Assembly: GCA_029945375.1 (NCBI GenBank)
Contig: CM057057.1
Location: 1,612,001 to 1,676,000, forward strand
Reading direction: 5' to 3'
Length of the DNA stretch: 64,000 nt
Origin: Agaricus subrufescens
Taxonomy: Eukaryota; Basidiomycota; Agaricomycetes; Agaricales; Agaricaceae
The notes beneath the pieces are model-generated. The model worked only from the letters and a program-made list of their open reading frames with translations, was not told the origin of the DNA and searched no databases. The translations under genes and the position numbers were made by a program. Positions 24,076 to 34,002 of the stretch are shown here, one piece after another; positions within the stretch are counted from its first letter, which is position 1, and every line of letters starts with the position of its first letter.

Positions 24076-26822
24076 TTACTTAAGGGGCCCTGAATGGCAA
24101 AATCGATATCTCCAATGTAAACCTCCAGTGGCCGGCTCCTCAATCAAGAGTTCCACATAACACATATCAGTGGAGTCAACAAACATAGTAACGAGTTGAT
24201 CTGGGCGATCCACAAAGTGGTGTGAGAGACGCTGCGAGCAAAGATGACAATCCTGCTCTCCCAAATCTTGGGAGGGATGATATTCAGGTGAGTTACCCGT
24301 ATTACCATCGACCGGGGGCGTCTCTGCTTTGTTGTCACCAGCCTCCTGGTTCGGATTAACTTTCTTTGTCGAGACACCAAAAGTAGTCATCCAGCCTTGT
24401 CGCTCCTTCAGATCAGTTATAACCCGTTTTTCATGCTACAAATTAATGGTTGAGTAAACGCGAAAGTCAGAAGATCAGGTCTTACTTTGCACGATGTATC
24501 CCAAGGATCAGATATGTTATCCGTCCCAATGGGATTTGTGAATCGCAAATCAACGTCTGCACAAATAGCTCCGGAATCTAACTGCCGAAGCGGCACCTGC
24601 TTCAGAATCCCAAGCCCCGTGAGTTCGTGCCGAAAGTCATCCTAAATTAGTTTCAGTCAAAGACATTAATAGAGAACAAGAGGAACTTACAAATGCAAAA
24701 TTTCGTAACTCGCAACGTCGGAAACTATTCCCGAGCGCGGTAAATCGTGTGGTCAACAGACGAAAGCAGGACAAGTCCGCAAAAGCTTTCCTTCCCGGTT
24801 CAAATCTGAACGAAACATCCGCCACCGCTGTGCGGTACAGCATGAGTTTTAGCTCTTCGTCAGTCATTTGATAGCGCTCATCACCGGGCCAAGAAAGAGA
24901 AAGGTTGGCACAAACATCTGGACCACCTTTCAGGTAACCCACGTCCTCGCAAGTGATACCTTCCTTGCTAGTCGCTTTATCAGAATCATCAACTACCTCT
25001 TCGACGACTCGTAAGGAGGACTGGGTTGAAAGTTCATCCGCCTCATTCTGAACATCACGAATGAATTTAGATCGTTGGAAATCAGAGATGTAGCCTTTGA
25101 ATGAGTGGTGAAAATAACCGAGGTATTCTTCGTCAGCGTGATCGGGCTTGGGAACCTTCATGACGGAGTACGTATGATGAACGGCACCATAAGCGTCGTC
25201 CTCGGTCAACCCTAGATGATTACACTGCAAGCGAAACTGATTCGCGCTCCGATTCTCCTCCAAACATAAGAGCAATAATTTTCTGGTGTCTTCCTCAACG
25301 CCATCTCGGATTCTAGAAACAATCCTTGCATACAAGGCATCGAGGTGATCCATAGGATGATCCTTTCCCGGTAACGTGCGAAGCTTTGTTCCCTCAATGA
25401 CCAGGAGCACATCGGTAAGTAGAGCGACGGGGTTTCCGCGATACGGATTACCGATATATTTCATAACTGTCGAAGCGTACGCAAATAGCCCACCCGCCGC
25501 GGTAGCTATTTTAGTGAATTGGTGTTTCAAGGGCCAATGTCGCTTGTGTTGGAGTTGAGGGGATGTAGCTTGGACATTTTTCAGCCCTTCGCGGAGGTAT
25601 AGTTGAACGTCTTTGCATGCCTCTGCTGAATCTATTAGAAGTTCCTCTTTGGTGAATGGCAGTGTACCGTCGGCCAATTCAAAAAACAACGAGATGTGAG
25701 GTTCGGGGCGGCTAGAAATAAGCCATTTGATCGGAGAGGTAGGGCACATGGTGCATAAATCGGCGATAAGCCCAAGGAGGTCCCGTTGCGTGATTATATC
25801 GTCACATTCATCGAGGCCATCAATAAGGATTAGGCAACGATCAAGCACATGATGAACGATGAGCGGCTCGACAATAAATTTGTTGAACTGCGCCGACAAC
25901 GATTTTCGAAGAAGGGCGGGGTCAAGGTTGACCTCGTTTTGGATGAATTGACGGTAGGGCAGGCACTTGACCGCCAGTTGGTAGGCGATGGTCACGATAA
26001 TCTTGTTGCCGTCCTGTCGTCCATCACTAGAGAGGAAGACTGACGCAAAGGGAACGCCAGAAGAGTTTTCAGCGACGTGTTGCAAGACCGCCGACTTCCC
26101 AACCCCAGCTGGACCAAACACCCAGCGCAGATTTCCTTCTTCATCATACTTGGCGATAAACTCGAAGCACCGCTTTATTATCGCGGCCCTAGTTCCACGG
26201 TGACATCGAGGCGGCGGGTGCCGATCGACAGAGTCAAACGCTGCTCCTATGATTGTATGTTGCAGAAGCTTCTCCATGACTAGTGATCATCTTGATAGTA
26301 AGTATTGATGTAACATGGATATTTGCTAGGCGCTGCTTACAGATATCAGACATGTTGTCGATGAATGTACTGTTCGTCACAGAAAAATATCTTGCATCCT
26401 TGAACATGCCTTGACCTTGGTACTATCGGCGATGAGGAGATTACTTATCAGAAACAATCCTTCGAAGGCTGAAGTTAGAAACTCACAACTTGTCTGTCAG
26501 GAGTCAGACGAGACTGGGGGTGTACGGGCATTGGTCCTTGAGGTGGCTGAAGATGAGATGTGAATGATTGGCCTTGTGGAAAGCCATGACCAGCGTCCAT
26601 TTGATGAATGAAGCTAGGCGGAGGCTGTAGGGGTTGGGGGCTAGGTGTCGGATATGGATGATGGTATTGGTACCCAGGGGGGTTTGCAGCGGGATAAGGT
26701 GAATGATGAGCAGGATGCTTGTCAGGGCGGTGTTGGGGAGCATGAGTGGGTGGTGGAGTGAGGGGAGAAGGATTGGGAGATGCGCGAGGGGACGAGGGTG
26801 GGGATTGTATCGATTCGGACAT
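24076..26822 (-). CDS. NACHT NTPase, NLR-like paralogue C
   Basis: Same five-exon layout and phases as copy A: 26822-26487, 26422-26341, 26279-24691, 24641-24486, 24435-24076, giving 840 residues. Exon 1 is extremely Pro/His/Ser-rich (PPTHAPQHRPDKHPAHHSPY). Exon 2 reads YQGQGMFKDARYFSV. NACHT exon: MEKLLQHTIIGAAFDSVDRH, CHRGTR, Walker A GPAGVGKSA, Walker B RCLILIDGLDECDD, SPIKWLISSRPEPHISLFF, then CNHLGLTEDDAYGA and YFHHSFKGYISDF. The terminal exon keeps one C-x2-C (CHLCSQRLSHHF), DSTDMCYVEL and YRFCHSG. The upstream IPRF-H segment is changed to SPEYHPS, so this copy lacks part of the putative metal-binding pattern. It stops at 24,076, only 15 bases from relic B, so the two sit head-to-tail with almost no spacer. 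Confidence 0.88.
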
Positions 26823-27300
26823 GTGGGGACGAAAAAGACAGGAACCGGGTCACTACGCTTTTATCATGCCCATAACTCACAGCGCTTTTGACTGCCCTTC
26901 TAATTCTCATGACCTATTGCACGGGGCTAGCGTGTCAGCGAGATGATTACACCGGGCGTCTAGTGCTAATCACCACTTCACCGCCGCGCATCAGTGTCCA
27001 AGATGACACTAGGTGTGTATTAATTCATCATCTCGCCGCTGGGCCGAACAATGTTGTTATCCCTTTTCGTAGTGGGTGGTTTTGTGGAAGCTTTGTAGAA
27101 GCTCAGATTATAGACGAGTGGGAGGCATAGGTTATAAATGTGATGCACAGCAAACACTGATAAACAGACGTTGGGCGGTGACACTTAACGTACGAAATAA
27201 AAATAGCTAATCTCACGAGCACTGCCATTGAATCAAAGTTAATGATTTCAAAGCGTCGATAACAATCCGAAAGAGGCATAGACCGTATTACTACTATAAT
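26823..27300. other. Spacer between NACHT-C and NACHT-D
   Basis: 0.48 kb holding the NACHT-C promoter region and the NACHT-D 3' flank. No gene or strong element is seen. Confidence 0.5.
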
Positions 27301-30300
27301 TCACATTTTCGGAATCCCAGAATGAAAAAAGCGGTACCTCCACTGTGAAACCCCATCCTTAGGATCAACAAACAACAACTCCGCATAACACAACTCAGTC
27401 GAGTCAACAAAAACAGTCGCAAGTCGGTCCGGATCATCCACAAAACATCGCGCAAGGCGTCGTAAGCAATAATTGCACTGTTTCGGCGTCCACAAACATT
27501 CCTCTCCAAGAAAACTCCAGTGAAATTCGTTTCCAGCATGGGAATTGAACCGAGGTATTTCAGTCGCATCGGACACTCTGCTAGTGTCTGCGTCATGTTT
27601 CTTGTTGGGAGGTTCATCGCCAGATTCTGACCAATCATCCTCTTCATATCTTCCGAAACTCGTTGACCAGCCTTGATTCGTTTCCTCTTTATCATGCTAC
27701 ACATGGTAAGCTCATATATGAGACTGAACCTCTACAGTTGAACACAAGAACTCACCGGACAAGACGAATTCCATCTAGTGGACGGATCAGCACCTGTAGA
27801 ATCCGTATAGTGCAGGTTAATGGGCCCGCATATTGCCGCAAAGTCCAATTGCCGAAGTGGCACCTGCTTCACAGAACCGCGCTCGGTCAACTCATTACGA
27901 AATTTATTCTAGCGAAAAAAAAAGGTCAGTGCCCTGCATGAAATAACGCCTAGAAAAAGAAACTTACAAACACGAATTTTTGTACTCGAGAATACGGAAA
28001 ATCGATGCCAAGGACAGTGAAGCGTGTGGTCAACACATCGAAGCAAGACATATTACTAAAGGCATCTAAATCAGCTTTGAAGCCAAACGAGATATTCGCA
28101 ATCGCGTTGCTGTATAGCTTAAGCCTTAGCTCATCGTCAGTTATCTTCGAATAGTCACCACCAGGCCACGAAAGTGAAACACATTTGGAGACTCCAGGAC
28201 CGCCTCTAAGGTAACCGACATTCTCATACTTCATAACTTCATCGCTGCCCATATCGTCAGAATCAACCCCAACTTCCTCTACGATTCGCAATGATGCTCG
28301 AACCATGAGTTCTTCGACTTCATTACGAACGTCGCGATAGAATACGGATTCGGGTTGTTCGAAGCAACTGAGGTGGTCTTCTAGTGATTTATGGAAAAGT
28401 TTGAAGGGTTCATCATCAGCATTACCAGGTTCGGGAACTCGAACAACAGAGCATGCATTACGAAGAGCACCATAAGCGGCATCTTCAGTAAAGCCCAGCA
28501 GATTACATTGCGTACGAAATGTTTCACCACTCCAATCGCTATACAAGCGTAGGAATAGTAGTTTTCTTGCAATGATCATATCATCATCTGGAACATTGGA
28601 GAGGATTGTTGACGAAATCGTCGCAGGTGAGATCGTCGCAATTGCATGTTGGTACAACTTGCGCCTAAGTTCTTCATCCCTCATTATAAACAGATCGTCG
28701 CCAGCCCACGAAAGTGATACGTTGTCGTAATTCATATCTTCACCATCATCCACATGATCCGAAACTTCTTTGACAAGCCGCATCGAGCATTGAGAGAGAA
28801 GTTCCTGGGCATCGGCTCGGACATTGCGAGAAAATCCAGAACGTTTGAAATTGCACAGATAGACTTCGAATGATTCGTGAAAAAATTGGAGGGACTCGTC
28901 GTCAGCATCGGCAGGCTCAGGGACCCTGACAACAGAGTGCATGTATCCCATGGCAGTATAAGCAGCATCTTCATTCAATCCTAAGAGGTTGCATTGCAGG
29001 CGAAATGGGGCATCACTCCCCAGATGTAAAAGTAATAGCCTTCTGGTGTCGACCAATATATCATCCGGCACCTTGGATAATACCGTGTCGTACAAGGCAT
29101 CAAGGTTCTTCAACGGATGGTCTTTGTCGAATATATCGTCTCCCGTTTCGGCATCGATGGCCATGAGCACCTTTTTGATCTGAGTGCCTGGGCCTCTGTA
29201 GCGTGGGTCACCGATATATTGGACAACCGTCGATGCGTACGCAAATAGGCCACCTGCGGCTGAAGCGATTTTATTGAATTCAAGATCAGAGGGCCATTGT
29301 TGCTTTCGTCTGAGTGAGGGGTATGCCAGTTGTATACTCTTCAGTTCTCCGTGGAGATAGCGGCGAACATCTTGACGAGCTTCTTCAGAATCTACCACAA
29401 GTTCCTCTTTGGTGTATGCGGGTGCGAATCTGATGTCCTCAAAAAACGAAGTGATATGAGGCTCCGGGCGACTGGAGATCATCCAAACAATAGGGGAGGT
29501 AGGGTACGTCATGCAGAAATATGAGATCAACCCAAGGAGGTCTCGCTGCGTGAGGGGATTGTCACACTGATCGAGACCATCGATGAGGATTAGAAAGCGA
29601 CTTGAAGGATCAAACAAACGCTGACGGATGAATGGTTTGATAATGAATGTGTTGAACTGTACCGGTAGTGATTTTCGGAGGAGGGACGGATCTCTGGTGA
29701 TCTCATTTCGGATAAAATTACGATAGGGATCAGATTTTGCGGCGAGCTGATAGGCAATGGTCGTGAACATTTTCGTCCCATCTTGACGTTTGTCCGCGTT
29801 TAAAAAGACTGCCGCCGCCAAAGTAACATCCACAGGAGTTTCTTCAGCGACAGTTTGCATGACTGCCGACTTTCCAACACCAGCAGAGCCAACGACCCAA
29901 CGCAACTTTTCCTTGCCATCGCACAAGACCACGAAGGCTTTGCATCTTTCTATGATTTTGAACCGCGTTCTAGGGTGGCACCTTGGGGGCGGATAGCGGT
30001 CAGAAGAGTCGAACTCTGCTCCAATAATCGTATGCTGCAGAAGCTTTCCCATGACTGATGGAGACAACGGTTAGCATAACTTGACCAAGGATACACTCGT
30101 GGACGTTGCTTACACTTGTTTGAAGCGGTGTTATCGGGACTGAGATCTGGTGCCTCCTTAGGCACACTTGGGCCCTGGTCCAGCAAGGGACGTTGGTGCT
30201 GGTATTATGGACGTTACTAAAAGTAAATCGGAGAAATGAAAAACTGACATATGAACCCTGTACAGCAGGCTCTTGTTCTGGGCTGTGTAAGGGTGGAGTG

Positions 30301-31313
30301 GGCTGTTGATAAACCGGATAGCTTCGATACGAAGTAGGTGGCTGATAACCAGAATGATTTCGTTGTGGAGGGGTAGGTTGATAGACGGGGTAGTTGTGAT
30401 AAGGAGGAGTGTGTTGTTGGTAGACCGACTGACCCTGGTAAGCAGGAGTGGATTGTTGAAAAGCCGAATGGTTCTGGTAAGCAGAACTTGGCTGTTGAAA
30501 CATTGATTGGCTCTGAGGGGGAGTCGGTAGTTGGTGGACCGAATGGCCCGCATAAGGAGGAGTAGGGTAGCCAAATTTGTTCTGATGACTCGAGCCTTCC
30601 GATTGACGGGCGGAAGGCCGCTCTGAGGGAAAAGTCCTTGAGCGTGACTCCATCTGAGCAGGGCGGATAGCCGGATGGTATATATGTTGACTTTTGGTAA
30701 TAGAGCGTGAGTGCTCCCACCGAGGGATGGAGGTGTTGATTCTCTGGTTTACAGCGGTGAGGGGAAAATTTGTCGATTTTTGGTTTTTAATATCAGGACT
30801 GGAGTTGTCTGACAGAGGGATAGGTGCGGGGATGGTTTGGGATACGGGACTAGGAGGGAATCGTACCACGTGTTGGGTTTTACTACGTGAGGGCTGCCCC
30901 AGCTGAGGGATTGAGGCGGGGTTTGGCTGAGATATTGGACTAGAAGGTTGTTCTGGCACAGAATCTGGAGCAGTGTAGAGGCCGAGAATGCGTGGGGGAG
31001 TTGGCGGAGAGAAGTAGGGGTCTGAAGATAGCGGAATGGCGGGAGGGAGTTGTGGTTGCGGCGTCACAACTGGTGGGACGACTGGAATCCAGGACGGCTC
31101 CGGAGTCAGTTCGGGGTAGGGCAATGTAGGCGGAGCTCTGGCAGCGCTGGGAGCAGCGGCCGAGTGTGAAGATGTGGTATCGATGCGAAGTAAAGGTGAA
31201 CGAAAAACCGACGGCGTCGATGGGGAGTAGGACACTGGACAGAACAGAGAGGAGGGAGGAGACAGGGGGCGGGGTGACACTGGAGACAACGGAGAATGCG
31301 AGTTGTGCGACAT
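27301..31313 (-). CDS. NACHT NTPase, NLR-like paralogue D, with internal duplication
   Basis: Largest family member. Exons 31313-30249, 30198-30114, 30054-27968, 27908-27756 and 27696-27301 join in frame to 1261 residues with the same phases as A and C. Exon 1 (355 residues) is Pro/Ser/Gln/Tyr-rich and has a short tandem repeat of the type QQ-TPPY-x-N-x-VYQ (about 30,250-30,560). Exon 2 has diverged and lacks the GQGMF motif. The NACHT core is complete: Walker A GSAGVGKSA, Walker B FLILIDGLDQCDN (the usual GLDEC has Gln), SPIVWMISSRPEPHITSFF. After it the helical module occurs twice: CNLLGLNEDAAYTA...FFHESFEVYLCNF, then CNLLGFTEDAAYGA...LFHKSLEDHLSCF. The terminal exon has IPRF, a His, CNYCLRRLARCF, DSTELCYAEL and YRFFHSG. 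The Walker B Gln (normally the catalytic Glu in NACHT/AAA proteins) may weaken hydrolysis. Confidence 0.86.
30250..30560 (-). repeat. Degenerate Tyr/Gln/Pro tandem repeat in NACHT-D exon 1
   Basis: Within the disordered N-terminal exon, units of about 10-14 residues recur (AYQNHSAFQQSTPAYQGQSV, then YQQHTPPYHNYPVYQ and similar). The DNA shows matching roughly 30-45 base imperfect repeats, a likely source of length variation between strains. Confidence 0.65.
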
Positions 31314-32248
31314 GGCGGGGGATGAGTCGAGCTGCTGTTATAACACAACGAGGCCGCCCCGCGAGAATGTTCTGGGCGTCTATCACTCGTCACACAATAA
31401 TTCTGATCATCACAACAAGGCTCACAAGAATATGATGGATTAGCCAGACGACGGCCCCAGCTGGCAACGCCACGATCACTGTGTAACCCATCATTAACGC
31501 CTCAGTCAGTCTGCCCCAGCCCTCCGAGGACGACAAATAACGTAGCTCCTGACTGAATACACACCCACTCAACGCTGACTCCTCCTGCAAAGCCCTATTT
31601 TGGATAGCTCGGGATACAGAACTGCCCTTGTTCCCTATGCAGTTTTCTGAAGAATCAATGAGAAGATACCTGACGATACAAACCTTCTACAAGTCATACC
31701 TTCGAAACTTCACGAAACGGCTCGAGGACACGCATACAAACCACCATAGACTCAGGTGAGTGTTCCTGTCTGTTCCAGTGGCAATTAAGAAGGTGAACGA
31801 TTGAAACACGAAAAAATAATTCAAGCACTGTCCATGTAATGGTGTCGCAAGTAGCGATGAAGCATTAAAACACTGACCCTGAAGAATATCTAAAACACAG
31901 TGTCACAGCAGGTCACAAGGCTTCGGAATGGCCTCGGAACACTGCCACGACTTGATTTCCGAATCACAATCAGGCTATGGCAATTCAATTGCGAGTGCTC
32001 CCTTCTTTCCTCTACAAACGTTCCTTGCCCTGACTACATGAAAATCATCCAGTCACCCTGATGCCAAGTTCTACACTGACCAATGCAGCAGCACTTTCCA
32101 AAAGCAGCAATCACTCAAGTGACCCGAACGTCTAGGATCATTCTGTAGCTCAACGATCAGCCTCAACTACACCTGAACTACACGGTTCGGACCAAGTGCT
32201 TAGACCGTGGAACAGCGCTAGGTAACTTGTGTTTCACACTTCTCGCAG
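31314..32248. other. Divergent spacer between NACHT-D and relic E
   Basis: 0.9 kb of sequence 5' to both NACHT-D (minus) and relic E (plus). Nothing coding was recognised except short chance ORFs. The missing exon 1 of relic E would be expected here, but no Pro/Ser-rich frame was found. Confidence 0.45.
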
Positions 32249-33770
32249 TATCAGAGTCCCGGCATGTTTAATGAAGCCCACAACTTCGTTCAGTGTTATT
32301 TCAGACAATTGTAAGAATTATTCCTGTGACACGCACGTTACACTTACTCATGTTTGCTATCAGTCATGAGGGAGCTTCTGCAACACACAATAATTGGAGC
32401 AGAATTTGACTCGGCCGACCGCCACCCGCCCCATCGATGCCACCCCGGTACCCGTGTTGCGATCATAGAGCGGTGCCTCAACTTCATCATCCGGTGCTAT
32501 GGCGTTGGTCCCGCAGGTGTCGGAAAATCAGCTATCATGCAGATGATCGCTGAAGAAACCCCCCTTGATATCACCTTGGCCGCATCAATCTTTTTCTCCG
32601 GCGATGAACGCAACGACGGAAGTAAAGCCATCATTACCATCGCCTACCAACTCGCAACCAGGTGTGAGCCCTATTGGCAACACTTCATTCAGGATGAGAT
32701 TTCCAAGGACCCGTCTCTCCTTCGAAAATCATTGCCTGTGCAGTTTGACAAATTTATTGTTCGGCCTTTCATGCATCAGAACCTACTCGATCGCACGCGC
32801 AGGTTCCTCATCCTCATTGATGGTCTTGACGAATGCTCGGACCCGGTCATACAGCAAGAGCTTCTCAGGTAGATCTCAGATTTCTGTATCTCATACACTT
32901 CTTCACCAATCGCATGGATTATTGCTAGCCGCCCCGAACCTCACACTCGTATATTCTTAAGTTCAACCAACCGTCACAATGGAAGATAGACTCGGAGACA
33001 GCATGCAGAGATGTTCGACTGTATCTCCACGATGAGCTGAAACAAGTCCGATTCGTATCCACCACACTCAAACATAAAATGAATGACCTCCTAAGTATCC
33101 ATTTGACAAGATTGCTATGACTGCGGGTGGGCTTTTTGTGTATGCATCAACACTCGTTCAATATTTCCGTAGCTCTCGCTCCGGAGGACCCACCTCTCGA
33201 CTCTGCGACGTACTCGTCGCCACTGACGCTGGCTCAATTCCCGGTAGATTTGGAAATGATCATCCATTGGTACAACTTGATACTTTATACGTGAAACTCT
33301 TCTCTAAAATACCACCCAACGAGATAGTGAACGCTCAAAAGTTGTTACTACTATAGCACCATCATGCGCTTGTGTGGCAGAATCAAAATTTTCGCCTCAT
33401 GTGCAACCTCCTAGGATTAACAGAGGATGGTGCCTATGGCGCCATTTGTCAAATGTATTCTGTGATGAAGATCCCTCCACTGGATCAAGTTGACAAGCAT
33501 CCTTTTACGTTCTACCACAAGTCATTCGAGGATTACTTCTGCGATTTTGAGAGATCCGGGTTTGCCCGCAATGTTTTAGCCGAAGCTGGTGAAATCGCGG
33601 CACAGATATCATCGCGAGTTGTGAAGGAGGTCCTCGTAACCTCGGGTGATACAGGAAATGATGGAATTATCGAAGGCGGAAGTGTCGGTTGTCTCAAAGG
33701 TGGTACCGACGCTTGTGGTGGCGTCTCCCTTTCCTAGCCAGGTGATGAGCGTTTCGAAATGGTAACGAGT
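32249..33770 (+). pseudogene. Decayed NACHT paralogue E
   Basis: Clear remains of the same family on the opposite strand. An exon-2 relic (PGMFNEAHNF) lies at 32249-32310. A 5' NACHT exon from 32,364 includes MRELLQHTIIGAEFDSADRH and CHPGTR, a short deletion just before Walker A (CYGVGPAGVGKSA), and Walker B RFLILIDGLDEC. An in-frame TAG at 32,872 replaces the Leu of the QQELL-x-LISDF motif. Sequence then continues in shifted frames (SPIAWIIASRPEPHT; GGLFVYASTLVQYF from 33,117; CNLLGLTEDGAYGA; FYHKSFEDYFCDF). A second nonsense change turns the Trp of SLSWPGDE into a stop at about 33,735. The linker and terminal exons were not found. Several independent breaks make this a pseudogene. Confidence 0.85.
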
Positions 33771-34002
33771 TAAAACGCCATTGATCTCTGTGGCTATAGT
33801 GAGCAAGAAATGTATCGGCTGGGCACTCTCACATCCTGATACTGACTTGAGTTGTAGTGGAAACACTGTTTTGACTTTCCCGATTTATAAACATGTTGAT
33901 AGTACAGTAGTGTAAGCTCATTAAGGTATAAAACAGGACAGTGATGCGTAAACAGGCTCGAACATAATCGCAAAAGGAACTAGACCACTCCTCCACAAAA
34001 AG

